Origin: Armigeres subalbatus
Taxonomy: Eukaryota > Arthropoda > Insecta > Diptera > Culicidae
Direction: 5' to 3'
DNA length: 64,000 nt
Assembly: GCF_024139115.2 (NCBI RefSeq)
Contig: NW_026942982.1
Coordinates: forward strand, 186,001-250,000
Positions 22,030 to 34,204 of this stretch are shown here, in pieces. The notes beneath the pieces are model-generated. The model saw only the letters and a list, made by a program, of their open reading frames with translations. It did no database searches and was not told the origin of the DNA. How positions within the stretch are numbered: the stretch's first letter is position 1; each line of letters starts with the position of its first letter. Both the position numbers and the translations under genes were made by a program.

Positions 22030-22930
22030 AGTGAATTCCACCGGCAGTTCCTCCGGGTGTTCCTCTGCAAATTCCTCCGAGAGTTCCACCAATAGCTCTT
22101 CAACGAAATCATTCAGTCTTTTTTCAGAAAATCATTTAGGCTTTCTTCAGAAATTTAGCTGTAAATAGTAAATTCCTCCCAAAATTCTTCCGAAAGTTTC
22201 TCGGCGTTCCCCCGGGAGGTCTTCGAGGAATTCTTCTAGGAGTTCCTCCTAAAACTCCTCCGAGAGTTCTTACGGGAGTTCCTCCAGCAGTTCCTTCGGG
22301 AATTCCTCCGGGAGCTCCTCCATTAGTTTTTCCAAGAGTTGCTCCGGGAATCCCTCCAGGAACTTCACAGGGAATTCGAATTTCACGGGAAATGGGAATT
22401 CGGAAGTTCCTCAAGAAATTCAACTCCGGCTATTCCACCGGCACTTCCGGAGGAATTTTCACAAGGAAGTCCTGAAATAATTATTGGAGAAGTTCCTGAA
22501 GGAATTTCCGGAGAAATATCTGAAAGAATTCCAGGAAAAATACCAGGAGGAATTAATGGATAATTTCCCAGATGAAATCCTGAAAGTATTCTCAGATGAA
22601 TTGCTGAAGAAATTATCGGATGAAGAAATTCCTGGAAGAACTCTTGGAAGATATGCTGGAGGAACTCTCAATTTAATTTCCGAATGAAATTCTGGAGTGA
22701 AGTCCGGAAAGAATTCCAGGACGATTCCGCAGAAAATTCCCTTTAGAAGTATCTGAAAGAATTCCTGGAAAAATATATGGACGAATTCTTGGAGAAAATC
22801 CTTAAGAAATTTCTAGAGTAATTCTCGAAGGAAATTCTGAAATAGTTGCGAAAAAAAATTCAGAATGAAATCCTAGAGGATTTTGCTATTCAATTGATGG
22901 AGGTATTTCCGGAAAAATTCCGAAATGAAC
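22030..22930. repeat. Diverged GAATTCCTCC-type minisatellite with reversed polarity
   Basis: Units resembling GGAATTCCTCCGGGA run CT-rich to about 22450. They then switch to the complementary GA-rich form (GAAGGAATTTCCGGA) to about 22930. The same family is found at 62470-63297 and 63500-63960. Open frames here are repeat artefacts. Confidence 0.7.
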
Positions 22931-22939
22931 TGTCAAAAC

Positions 22940-23045
22940 AGCTCAAGGTATGGTACATGGTCAATCGCACCCACAAGATCTTATCGATTACGATGAGAAG
23001 TAGCAGTGGAGATAAAATGCATCCTTGCCTCACATCAGCGACTAT
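22940..23045 (-). pseudogene. RTE-type reverse transcriptase scrap
   Basis: On the minus strand the sequence reads VRQGCILSPLL...IVIDKIL, the conserved block before the catalytic site in RTE-clade LINEs. Only about 35 codons remain. Confidence 0.65.
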
Positions 23046-23097
23046 CTAAATGGGGTCAGTTAAAGCAATGGGCAATACACAGATTTTCTGATTCAGA

Positions 23098-23270
23098 CAA
23101 TATAAATTCCTTCCGTGGGGTCTTCAGTAGTCTTGCGTTGCCAATCGTAGATAGCAGGTTCGATTTTCGTCCGGTCGGAAGTTTTCGTTGGAAACTTCCT
23201 CAACACCCTAGGCATAGTGTATCCATTGTATTTGCCACACAAGATACATACTCCTAATTCGTATGGGACG
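23098..23270 (+). mobile_element. Second tRNA-derived SINE family, copy 1
   Basis: It contains GTAGTCTTGCG near an A-box position, AGGTTCGATTTTCGTCCGG as a B-box-like segment, then CCCTAGGCATAGTGTATCC and GCCACACAAGATACATACTC. The same order is found at 26280-26437. It is distinct from the Feilai copies. Confidence 0.6.
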
Positions 23271-23279
23271 GCAGTCGAC

Positions 23280-24039
23280 AGATTTTTGCCCCGTATAATC
23301 ATGTGAGAACCATACTATCATGCTTTGCATCATCCTGGACAGTCAATGAATTTCAAGAGTCCCTCCATTTGGTGCTGATTGACCTGGATCGTCTGAATCA
23401 CAAGAAAACTGTGGCGTCCCTAGAAGCAAGGGAGTTCTGGACAAACCCAGAGTCCTGTCAATGGAGTGCTAGAGTGAGGCAACGATAGTTGTATTATATT
23501 TCTGTTGTTTTGCTCATAGTAATCGAGGAAATCAAGGGCCGCTCTAGCACCCACCACCATAGAAACAATCGAACAACGATCGACTCAGATGATGATACTG
23601 CTCTACCAACGCAACAACGCTCTACCATGTACAGTAAACTGAATAACCTGGTCGTACGCTCCTACCATTAACTTAGCAAGACCAATCGTTGAGTATGACA
23701 ACTCCGATAGCCGGGCAAACAGTGGAGAAAGTCGAACCAAAGCCAACCAACGTCAAGCGGCGGAAAGATCAACATAGAACATGGAATCTAATCGGTCCGA
23801 AGCAATACCAAACCTCGAATACTCGTAAATCAGGATGTTATACGCCAGTGGACTTGGTGCGTATAAGCGAGAATCACATAGATTTGCAAGGTATGTATTG
23901 AGCGTAGGCCGGCCACACGCCACGTAGAGCGGAGACGAAATCTACAAGCAAGCGCCGGACAGGAATCGGCAGGACATCGCAGCAGATGCAGACCTGAGGT
24001 ATCCTGGCAGCAAAATCTAACAGAGAAATAAAAGTCGAT
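23280..24039. other. No gene recognised
   Basis: Open frames of 60-70 codons at 23303-23488 and 23689-23901 have no motif. The end of the block repeats sequence seen near 19400, so it is probably old transposon DNA. Confidence 0.3.
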
Positions 24040-24053
24040 AGGAATCAGACTTG

Positions 24054-24330
24054 AGGGCCCTCCTTAGCCGTGCGGTAAGACGTGCGGCTACAAAAGCAAG
24101 ACCATGCTGAGGTGGCTGGGTTCGATTCGTGCGGTCTAGAGCAATTTCGGTTTGGTGTCTCAACTTCCTGAGGCATAAAAGTATCATCGTGCTAGCCTCA
24201 TGATATACGAATGCAAAAATGGTAACTTGGCTTAGAAACCTCGCAGTTAATAACTGTGGAGTGCTTAATGAACTCTAAGCTGCGGGCTCTGTCCCAGTGT
24301 GGGGATGTAATGCCAATAAGAAGAAGAAGA
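24054..24330 (+). mobile_element. Feilai-type SINE with 14-bp target duplication
   Basis: It starts GGGCCCTCCTTAGCCGTGCG, carries a B box GGTTCGATTC, and ends AATAAGAAGAAGAAG. AGGAATCAGACTTG occurs at 24040-24053 and again at 24331-24344. Confidence 0.9.
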
Positions 24331-24344
24331 AGGAATCAGACTTG

Positions 24345-26279
24345 GGCTCAAGTCAAGAATGGAGAGAGAAAACCAATCCCAGTGCCTTATAGCCTATGTA
24401 TTGTGTAACAATACCCATCGCTTATTTTACAAAGTATTAGTTTATTTTTGAACTTGTTTAGAAGAATGTTTATATAAAACAAGTGGAACTGTAACTCTCA
24501 AAAAGCAAGGTTGTTTTCAGTGTATCGTCCTTTGCTTGGAGTAAGGTATTTAAGGAGAATCTAACCAGACACCTGAGAAGACATCTCAGATTGTGTGAGG
24601 GGTTGGGAAGCCCAGGCAACACACCGCCCATGTTTCTTGCATTGGTGAGCGTAGCGTCTATTGCATCCTGTCTACAGGTTTGTCCAATTTTGTGTTAAAT
24701 TCACTACTGGATAAATATTTTACAAATATTCATATTATTTTTCTTTACTATTTTGCCATTAATTTAAATTTTCAATTAAAGAATTTGCAGAATGGATTTT
24801 TTTTGTTTTCATGGATTTTTTATTCACTCCCCTCCTCATCCTTCAAGAGCTGCCGGACATAAAATAAATTAATATTTGTATTGGCCTTAATATAAACCAC
24901 CATTTATTTCAAAAATGTGTTGTTTGCCGTATTATTTACGAAAATAAGAAGACGCATTCAAATTTTCATTTTTTAATGACAAAACGGTCGAAAACGTGAT
25001 AAAATCAGGGTATAGACAATATCGTGGAGTGACAAATTTACTACTCAATGAATGGCTTACTATTCTAACAGAAACAAACATCAACACATTCCACCGAGTT
25101 GTTCGAGCAGCTAGATAATCATGGTACGGTATCGGTACGGTAGGGTTCAACCACCTTCAACATGCCTCATCCCACGTGGGCATCAATCGAACGCGCTTGG
25201 TCGATTCATCGCAGAGACTTTGGATAAACAGTTGGTGATTCTGAACCACCGCGAAAATATTCAGCATAATCTACAAAAGATACGAAGGAGAATTTAAATG
25301 TATATAAGCGGATCCTCCTCTTCCTGTAAGTACATTAGTTAGGATTGAAATTGAATCGTAGAAAGGAACATTTAAACCGGTCAGTCTTCCGCTTTATCCC
25401 GATTTGATCCCGGTTCAAACGCATTATCGCGATTCTGAATGAAATTGCTGAAGCTGAAGAAAAAACAACAAATCCGCTTTCAAACATTATCTTCTTCGCG
25501 TTTTACCTATTTATTCCAGTCTCAATAAGGGCGACGAGCAAACCCTAGAAGGAGGAACAAAAACGATATTCACTGTTCTATTTGCGCTCATCTTAGGATT
25601 TTGTCACTTTACCTGCGCTAAATATTACTTCAATGATCGTCATTCTGCAAGAGAAGAATCCTGAAGCTCTTTGTCCTTTCGTATCTATTTTTTGCGCCCT
25701 ATTAAAAATATTCAGTACCTTACTGACGGTTTGAAAGTGTTCATTGGTTTGTGATTTATGAGATTTATGTAGTGTCTAGGAATTTGGTTTTCTGCAACCT
25801 GATAAATTTGGTGAATTATTATTTACTTGGAAACAAAATAACTAACATGATTTATAAACAAAAGTGAATTTTAGAAAATAGTGTTGTATTTAAATCACTT
25901 ACAATAAGTAAAATTTCACATTGAAGTATCCTTCGTTCATATTTCCTCTTCTTTTATACTGGCATCGCACCCCTAACTGGGATATTTCCACGATGTTAGT
26001 GATTCTCAAAGTATTGGCAACGATTCACTGGTTTTTTAAATGCAACTTTCAGAATTTATATTACAAAACAAAATTTTGAGATACAATACACATTTGTTAG
26101 AGGCACAAATAATTATCTAATTCATTCTTGACTGAATAATGAATACAAAATGTCGTTCTGAAAAACCTAGATGTTTCCAAACCATTCTGTACTGAGTAAA
26201 GGATAACAATAAAGAAAACTTTCAACAACGTTTAACAAAATTATAGATATAAAGAAATGAAAATATTGGTTTTAGAATT
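24345..26279. other. No gene recognised, AT-rich
   Basis: No domain, long frame, RNA gene or clear repeat boundary was found. A GTGATAAAATCAGGG-type stretch near 24998 resembles one at 49675, so dispersed repeats are likely. Confidence 0.3.
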
Positions 26280-26437
26280 TTGGATCTTCAGTAGACTTGC
26301 GGCAAAGCGTATCGCCAATTCGGAGATGATGAGTTAGAATCTCGTTCGTCTAAAATGTTTTCGGTGGGAAACATTCTCGACTCCTGGGCATGGTGTCACT
26401 TGCCACAAAGAACATACTCATGCAATGGCGAATTGAA
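26280..26437 (+). mobile_element. Second tRNA-derived SINE family, copy 2
   Basis: It aligns by eye with 23098-23270: GTAGACTTGCGGCAAAGCG, then a decayed B box, CTCCTGGGCATGGTGT and GCCACAAAGAACATACTC. Confidence 0.6.
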
Positions 26438-26522
26438 AAAGTTTTCTAGTTTCAATTGTAACTGAAATGCTGATGAATACAGGTTGAAAAGCAGGTCATT
26501 TCAGTTGGAATTTAGAGCCATT

Positions 26523-26564
26523 GAAGAAGAAGAAGAAGAGAAGAAGAAGAAGAAGAAGAAGGGT
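26523..26564. repeat. GAA-rich microsatellite
   Basis: An almost uninterrupted run of GAA triplets with one GAGAA break. Confidence 0.85.
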
Positions 26565-26747
26565 TTTTAAATGATTAAAAGTAAAACAATGTAATTGAAT
26601 AAAATGATAAAGCATCGAAAATTAAATAGTTGAGTTGATAATCAAGTATTCTACAGGTGAAAGCATATCGAACACATGGGTTTCTGGAGATGTTTTAGTT
26701 TATTTTTAAATTTTCATCTTCAGTTTTGCAGCAATTTTGAAATTTGA

Positions 26748-27258
26748 ATGTTACGGTTGTTGTTGCGAACGTGAGCATGATCAGATGCTACCTACTACGG
26801 TATCGGTGCGCGCTCAAATGCTACCATGATTCGTACCCTCAGTTACATAAAACATCATTTATATTTGTCCATTTGTTGTATTCCGTCTTTGGTACAGGTT
26901 CCCCAAATACCGTCTCTCTTTGGACGGTCTCAGCTATACCTACAATCGTCTGGAATCAGGCAGATGCAAGACAGAACAGAACTCCCATATAGCTACGCAA
27001 TCGAAATCTCGTGCGAAGTCGTAGAATAAATTGTCATGCTAGGATCGATGAGGCTGGTTATAAAACGCAAGCCCAAGCGCATTCGCTCATTTTACTTCCT
27101 CGATTGTACTTTATCGATTACAGACACAGTTGTATCTGGATTGTGTTCATATCGCAATCTATGTATCTACGATTGTAAAATAGATTGTACACTATTAATT
27201 TATGTATCATAATTCATAATTGTAAAAAGATTGTAATATTCATTAAAAACAAACCAAC
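26748..27258 (+). other. Unassigned block, possibly a solo LTR
   Basis: It begins TGTTACGGTTG and includes GGTTATAAAACGCAAGCCC, a TATA-like box, followed by a TCGATTGTACTTTATCG region and an A-rich end. The layout suggests an LTR, but no partner, target duplication or primer site was found. Confidence 0.25.
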
Positions 27259-27260
27259 TA

Positions 27261-27560
27261 ATCTTCTTCTTCTTCTTCTTCTATATACATAAAAATGAAT
27301 TTCTGTCTGTCTAAACCTTATAGACTCCGAAGCTACTGAACCGATCGGCATGAAAATTTGTATGCAGATGTTTTGGGGCGAGAAGGTTCTTCAAATGGTT
27401 CAGACCCTCCCTTTGGAAAGGGGGCTACCCTAAATGAAACAGAAATTTCTGCATAACTCAAGAACTAATAACTAAATCAATTTAGGTGAAACAAAGTTCG
27501 TCAGGTCTCTAGTATTGAATAAAATCAAAATCATCATCCTTGTCTTATTTTTTTTCATTT
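27261..27560 (+). mobile_element. Candidate Helitron-like terminus after a (TTC)n run
   Basis: After (CTT)n, TCTATATACATAAAAATGAA leads into TTTCTGTCTGTCTA and GAACCGATCGGCATGAAAAT. This resembles the 5' terminus of insect non-autonomous Helitrons as I recall it. The 3' hairpin and CTRR end were not found. Confidence 0.35.
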
Positions 27561-27906
27561 TAGTGATAAGCCTCGACTGCAATAATGACAAAAAATATTT
27601 TTTTAACACATGACCTAAATTATTCTAAAATCAGAAACATCACTACTGGGTTTTCATGCTACAGTGACTCTTCCTTTTCGATGCTGAAGGGACTATCGAG
27701 GTAAGGAGTAATGAGATTGTGAGCATTATATTTTTTTTTCCATTGGCCGAATGCCGTTCGCTGAATAAAATTTGTTTCCTTAAAAGTGAAGTGAGATATT
27801 TGAAGTAAGGTACAGTAGTGAGAAGTGAGTGGGCGAGTTGATGAAAACGCAAACTTCATTTAATCAAGTGAGATTAAGGTTTTTCTGAGGAAATCAGAAA
27901 CAAGAA

Positions 27907-27932
27907 ATGAGAGAGAGAGAGAGAGAGAGAGA
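27907..27932. repeat. (GA)n microsatellite
   Basis: About 13 GA dinucleotides, 49 bp before a SINE. Confidence 0.85.
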
Positions 27933-27980
27933 TTTTATTGACTGTTGATAAATTGTACAGAATGGGCCTGCACTGTACTA

Positions 27981-28262
27981 GGGCCCTCCTTAGCCGTGCG
28001 GTAAGACGCGTGGCTAAAGAACCATGCTAGGGTGGCTGGGTTCGATTCCCGTGCCGGTCTGGGCAATTTACGTTTTGAAATTGTCTCGACTTCCCAGGGC
28101 ATAAAAGTATCATCGTTTAGCCTCATGATATACAGATACCAAAAATGGTAACTTGGCTTAGAAAACCTCCAGTTAATAACTGTGGAAGTGCTTAATGAAC
28201 ACTAAGCTGCGAAGCGGCTCTGTCTCAGTGTGGGGATGTAATGCCAATAAGAAGAAGAAGAA
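27981..28262 (+). mobile_element. Feilai-type SINE
   Basis: It runs from GGGCCCTCCTTAGCCGTGCG to AATAAGAAGAAGAAGAA, with the B box GGTTCGATTCC intact. It lies directly 5' of a LINE fragment. Confidence 0.9.
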
Positions 28263-29335
28263 CCTGGCTGACTCGTTGGATATATTCCTACTTAACTGAA
28301 CGTTAAGCGTACGTGCGCATTAACGGAACCCGCTCGGACTCTTTCGCTATCTCTTCCGGCGTTCCACAAGGAAGTTACTTAGGTCCATTCAATTTTTTTT
28401 GTTTTTGGTGGATGATCTTTGCACTACAATTAAATCCCCGAAAGCGACGTTCGCTGATGACTTGAAATTCTTTCGAGTGGTGTCATCTTTGGTAGAATGC
28501 TGTCCTCAAGCTGACGTCGATAACTGGTGTACGCTAAATTGAATGTAAATCAACGTCAAAATGCAATGTAATATCGTTCAGCAGATCCTAGATGTCCGTC
28601 TGTCTTCGATTATAATATGTCTGCCGCCAGTATCAAGAGTAGCACGTCGACCTTGGCGTCCAGCTGAATTCAGGCTCAACTTCAATTTGCACATAACTAC
28701 AACAACCGCCAAGGCGTATGCAATGCTTGCATTCATAAAACGAAACGCTCGAGAGTTTGAAGATATATACTGCTTGAAAACTCTCTACTGTGCTCTGGTT
28801 CGCAGTACACTAGAATACCTGTCCTCGTGTGGACCATATCATATGTGCAGAGTAATCGGATCGAATGATTTAACGAAATTTCATTCGATTTGCGCTCGTC
28901 GACTCCGTGGAGACGCCCGTCCGCCTTCCCCAATATGAGCATCGCTGTGGATTAATTCATTTATCATCTCAGTAGCAGGAGAAACCTTCTTCAACGGTTG
29001 TTCGTGTTCGATATCTTGTCCTACAATATTGACTGTCCGACGCTGCTGAGTAATGTCAACATCAACGTTCCTGCGAGATCAACCCGCTATACAAATTTCC
29101 GCACCGTTTTTGGACGAAATAACCCGTTCAATGTTTGTTGTCGACGTTTTAATGAAGTGTATGTTTATTTTAATTATAATATGACCAAGTGTGTGTTTTA
29201 AAAGTAGTATAATTAGCTAGTAGTATCTGTCTGTACGATTAATTCGAAGACAAGTAAGGCCGTTACAAATATTTAATTAACATTTTGTCCTACTGGTCTC
29301 CGATAGGTCAAGGGCGGGGATTATAAAAATAAATA
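28263..29335 (+). mobile_element. Jockey/CR1-like LINE fragment, frameshifted
   Basis: Plus-strand frames give SGVPQGSYLGP, then TFADDLKF (the FADD catalytic motif), LQADVDNWC and, after further shifts, CLKTLYCALVRSTLEYLSSC. The 3' end is AT-rich, with AAAAATAAATATTAAAATG near 29325. It keeps only the second half of RT. Confidence 0.8.
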
Positions 29336-29454
29336 TTAAAATGAAAAAATCAGAAATACTCCTCAGGTTTGTTAAAGAATGTTTTGAAAATCCTCAAAAT
29401 TATCCGAATTTACTTTGTTGCCCCCTCAAAATATTATTTTGTGTAAAACAAAGA

Positions 29455-29700
29455 AGACAGAAGAAGAAAAAAGAAAAAGAAAATAAGAGATTAGAACAAG
29501 AAGAAGATAGGAAAGAGAAAAATAAGGATAAAAGAAAAACAAGAAGAGGAAGAAATAAGTAAGAAGAAGATCGAAGCATAAATTAAGAAGAAGAAAGAAA
29601 TGATGAAGAAAGAAGGAAGAAAAGAATAAGGATGAAGGAAGTAAGAAGAAGAAAGAAGCGAGAAAAAATGAGAGGCAAGTTGGAAGGAATAAGGAATAAC
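29455..29700. repeat. AAG-rich low-complexity DNA
   Basis: Irregular GAAGAAAAAG repeats. The lysine/glutamate-rich open frame at 29341-29562 is a by-product. Confidence 0.75.
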
Positions 29701-30420
29701 AATTTTCAGTTCTTACACCTCACTTCTCACTCATCGGTCCTATAGCATAGCTTGATTGACTGTACACATCGTAGTTGCTAGTCATTATGGTTGAGAAACA
29801 ACAAATATGAACAGCTTATTAATTGAATAGTCTTCTTGAATTAGAAAGCTTGTCTTCATTTTTTTCTAATTGCCTAAAACATGTATTCATCTGCCAGACT
29901 ATGTTCCGTGTTTTCTTAACACTATCATCCTTATTTCTATACTTTTAGTTATATTAATACATTTCAATGCTCTGGCAGTTAGAATTTTTCCTCTGGTTTC
30001 ATTGAACAATGTTTTCAACAAGCTAAACAACCTAATTTATACTAAGGTACAATTAGCTAATCGTTGCAATAGAAGATTACAGATTTTTTTAAATTGGAAA
30101 TTATTTTGTTGGACATTTGATCGTCTCAATATTAGAAATTTATGAAGTTCATTGGTACTTTACCACGGAGGCAACTTCAGAATCATTTTCAAAATTTTTT
30201 TTGAATCCGATACTTCTTTCTGGTATGCAACAACATCATATTGGCTCATACAACATGGCGAATGTGGTAGAGGTGTGCGGGCCAAAAATAGACGCGGCGG
30301 TTTGTCAGAGGTTTTGCGGCGGCGTTTTCGGCATCACGCCGAAGCCATTAACCGGCGAGCAGCGTCGTGAATCGGCGTGATGATTTTTTATAACGTTCTC
30401 AAGATTTTATTTTTATTTTT
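29701..30420. other. No gene recognised
   Basis: AT-rich, with a GC-rich island at 30260-30380 (GCGGCGG and CGGCGTGATG motifs) that looks like part of a dispersed repeat. The island has open frames in two phases but no domain. Confidence 0.3.
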
Positions 30421-31505
30421 CAGGATATTTTCAACTATCAACGAATCTTAGTTTTTTCCAAAATATTTATTGATTATTCTCAATTTACAGAACTTTTAGC
30501 TTAATTCAGATTGTTTATTCAGAATAATCAAATTTGATAACTTAGAATTTTCATGAAATTTTCTAAATTGCTCAGAATACTCAACAAAATATTTTATCAA
30601 TTTACTGAACATTTTTGAAATCCACGGAGACTCTAAGGAGTTTTAGGAAACTCGCTGAGTTTAACCAGACATTTCTGAAAAAATTTCGAAAGGAGAAAAA
30701 ATTTCATTTAATAGAAATTGGATTTTCATGATTTATTTATGAATGAGATTTTTTTAATTCATAGAAAGTTCTTGGAATTTTCCAGAATTTCTGGGGTGAC
30801 TCTACCTGGAAAACCTGAAAAATGCTGGAATTATCAGAGAATTTCTGACACAATCAGGAAGCTTTCAAACATGAATGAATTAACAAATTTAAGAATTGAA
30901 CACGTTTATCAAGCTTCAAAGGAATTTCTGAATAATTCCCGAAGCAATACCTAAAGAGAGCTAAGTATTTATTCGGGAAATAAATTAGGTTCTGATAACA
31001 TCTTCTGAAATTCGGTCGGAAATTCTTCATGAATGTATGAATGTATTAAAAAAATATATAATAATTAAAGATCTCAAGGCGTTCGAAAAGAAATTTCAGG
31101 ATCAATTTTTAAAAAAAATCGGATGGTTTACAGAGAATCCGTTGCTAGCAATCATAAGCGTAATTTTCTAAAATTACTCTGGGGGAATTTCTAAGATGGG
31201 TTACGAATGAATTCCGGAGGAACTTCTAATAAAGTAATTCAGGAGAATTTCCTAAAGTTCTTTAAAGAATTTCCATGAGAGAACATGAGAGAATTTTCAA
31301 GAAAAAAAATCTTAAGAAATTGTAAGGATTTCTTCTAAAGGAATTTTCGATGGATATCGAATGTATTTTTCGAAGAATTTCCCAGAACAATTTTCAAAAA
31401 ATTTAAATGTATTCTCAGAACAATTCTCTAAAAAAATCAAGAATTCTCAGAAGGGTTCCAAAATGAATTTATGAATAGATTCCCGATGGAATTTCAAAAT
31501 CAATT
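30421..31505. repeat. Old GAATTTC-type minisatellite or degraded repeat field
   Basis: GAATTTC, AGAATTT and TTCTGAAA motifs recur every 15-40 bp in imperfect form, similar in style to the 22 kb and 62 kb arrays but far more diverged. No gene is present. Confidence 0.4.
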
Positions 31506-31828
31506 TCTATCCAGTATTTTGCGCTCGGTAATGGCGGCGTGAGTTCCCTACAGTTTGACGTTCAAGAGGTAGAAAACATTGGAACTCATCTAGTTTGCAA
31601 TTGATAATGAAAAATTTGAAAACAGCAAACATCAACTACTTTGACGGAAAACAAGCATTTCACGGTTTGATTTTGGTTAAACAAGTTTCATCCATATTTT
31701 CTTATTTTCGGAGCATAAATAGGAAATATACATTATGAAGAACCTTAACCTTAGGCCAAACAAGAACCGCTTAATGAACGATTCCTGAATATTTTTCCCT
31801 AGATCTTTGGATGAGGCTCCAAGTCTTC

Positions 31829-32127
31829 TCTTCTTCTTCTTCTCTTCTCTTCTTATTGGCATTACATCCCCACACTGGGACAGAGCCGCCTCGCTCCAAT
31901 ATTCCTTTAGCACTTCCACAGATTATTAACTGCGAGGGTTTCTAGCCAAGTTACCATTTTGCATTCGTATATCATGAGGCTAACACGATGATACTTTTTA
32001 TGCCCAGGAAGTCAGACAATTTCAATCCGAAAATGTCCTAACCGGCTAGGAATCAAACCCAGCCACCCTCAGCATAGTCTTGCTTTTAGCCGCGCGTCTT
32101 ACCGCACGGCTAAGGAGGGCCCTAAGG
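31829..32127 (-). mobile_element. Feilai-type SINE, reverse orientation
   Basis: It reads TTCTTATTGGCATTACATCC at the 3' side and ends GCACGGCTAAGGAGGGCCC. The B box is mutated, and the tail is expanded with CTTCTT runs. Confidence 0.88.
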
Positions 32128-32859
32128 ACTTTGTAGAACATCTGAAATATCTTCATGCGAGCGATATCTTCAAGTCACAAAACCGGTTAATTCCTTCATA
32201 TGAATCGATTTTGAAAAGATGAACTTTGATATAATAACCGTTCGCCATTCGATATGAGGAAACACTTCCGCAGTAAAGGTTTAATGTGGATTATAAGAAA
32301 GTTTCAACTAGGCTGGGCGATCATTAGGTTGTCACATAATTAAATATGTGAATGTACTGATTTTGTAACTTGAAGGCATTAACTGCAAAGTTATGCAACG
32401 AATGGGGAATGTTTCAGAAGACTTTGAGGCCCACTGAAATAAAAATTCATTAAAATCCCCATCATTCTTCTCTATTCAATTGGACGACTAGCTTCTTGGT
32501 TCGAACAACGTCAAGATACTCTACTAAATTAGTCTAAATTTTTCAAGAATGCATAATTATATATAAAATATTTTTGGCTTACCTAATGAAATACTTTTTA
32601 ATTTACGATAATCACACTAATTTGCGATGGAAATGATTGATTGATATTGATATTGATATTGGTTGAATTCAAGGTTGTACCGGTTGCTCCTTCATGCAAG
32701 AAAATGCAAGGCTACCATATAAAATAGCGAAAAAATATCTTGAGAAAATTATACAGAAGATGTCTTCAAAGCATTTCTTGTTTGGCTTGTCGTACGCCTG
32801 AAAATGAGAAAATATATCTAAAGGATTTATAAATATAAGAACAAATCCAAATGGAAATA

Positions 32860-33006
32860 GGGGGAATGACGGCTTTGGCAGGTTTTGTTCTATATTGTCA
32901 GGGGGTTTTTATGACTGATTTTGCTCAAATTTGGCCTAAACATTCTTTGCATATCAAAGAATATTGTCGCCAAGAACAAAACCTGCCAAAGCCGTCTTTT
33001 TTCCCC
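32860..33006. repeat. Hairpin MITE-like repeat
   Basis: GACGGCTTTGGCAGGTTTTG near 32869 is mirrored by CAAAACCTGCCAAAGCCGTC near 32977, with GGGGG and CCCC outside. The open frame across it is an artefact. Confidence 0.7.
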
Positions 33007-33344
33007 TACTTGTTCTTTCTCATGATAGTTGACGTTTATTGTCAAATTTCAATAATCCATTGCAAACTAGATGAGTTCTAATGTTTTCCACCTTTTGAAT
33101 GTCAGACTGGAGGGAACTCACGTCGCCATTACCGACCGCAAAATACTGGATTGAAGGAACACCCTGAAAACATTTCATTTTTACACTCCCGATAATAAAT
33201 GCATTAATTCGATCATTCTTGAATCCATGTGCTTTAAGTTTTACATTACTAACTAAAAAAAAATATTTTAGTTTCCGTTATTTTACTATAGATTGTCCAT
33301 CGATATTGAATTGAAACTATTTACTAAATTTCCAGATGCGATTG

Positions 33345-33890
33345 AAATTGAGCTGGAACCAAGATACATCATCACGGACTTCGAGAAGGCTTGATATTCC
33401 GTCAAGCTAGGTTCCCAGATGCCAGCATTCTGGTTGCTCCTTCTACTTGAGTCAAAATCTCTTCAAATTTGTTCAACAGCATAAATTGTTGAATAATTTT
33501 TATGAATCCAGTCACTCAGCACCTTCAAAAGATCCAAGCTTTGGCTTTCGTTATACCTGATAACGTATTAAAGCCTTTGAAGTTATGAAACAGGAAGCAT
33601 CAGAAAAAATGATGTTATTTGGCTTATGTTGAAAACACATTTGTGGTTGAAACAAACAGTCGGAGAAAAGCGAAGAAGGCATTTAAAATTTCACTCCTAT
33701 TTCCACCCTCCTTCTGGTCAGTTCATACTAATGTTTTGGATAATGTTTCACGGACTAGCAACCAAGCTGAGAGTTGGCATAGTCGTTGGATTAAGAATGT
33801 TGGTGTCGTCATACGAATTCTAGGAGAAACAAAACGAGAAATCAAATACTATGCAGGATGGATATCAGGAATACTAGCGGCACATCGATA
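33345..33890 (+). pseudogene. Degenerate MULE-type transposase fragment
   Basis: The first part reads EPRYIITDFEKA, a block that in MULE/FLYWCH-associated transposases carries a catalytic aspartate. After stops and a frameshift it continues as FPPSFWSVHTNVLDNVSRTS and NQAESWHSRWIKNVG, the C-terminal block with the usual RTNNxxEGWHRxF pattern. About 250 codons are missing upstream and the rest is interrupted, so it is non-functional. No terminal inverted repeats were found around it. Confidence 0.65.
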
Positions 33891-34204
33891 ACGAAAGAAA
33901 CGAAGATGTTGCCCAGGAGGCTAAGATGTGAAAATAGTTAAAGCTGATCAATTTTCTTTGAAAGATTACTAAATGCTATTAGTGCTAATCTAGATTCTAA
34001 ACGTTGAAGTGATCAACTAATATTGTAAATAAAGTCATTTTTAATAACATTTAAGATTTTTAATAAAATTGTTGGGTCCAAAAGAAAGTAAGTACAAATA
34101 TTGTCAATCATGATTATTAAAATTCATTTATCATAGTTTTGTTATAATGATTTCACACTGACTATTTGACTAGGATTGACTAGGATGTGATCGAGTACAC
34201 AAAT

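Larger units (their letters stand above)
31511..33149. mobile_element. 1.6 kb element with about 130-bp terminal inverted repeats
   Basis: CCAGTATTTTGCGCTCGGTA at the left and the complement of CCAGTATTTTGCGGTCGGTA at the right extend for about 130 bp with scattered mismatches. AT flanks both ends. The interior has no transposase. It holds an inverted Feilai SINE (31829-32127) and a hairpin repeat (32860-33006). Confidence 0.75.

Noticed and set aside
29341..29562. Lys/Glu-rich frame of 73 codons
   Set aside because: It lies in AAG-rich low-complexity DNA after a LINE 3' end.
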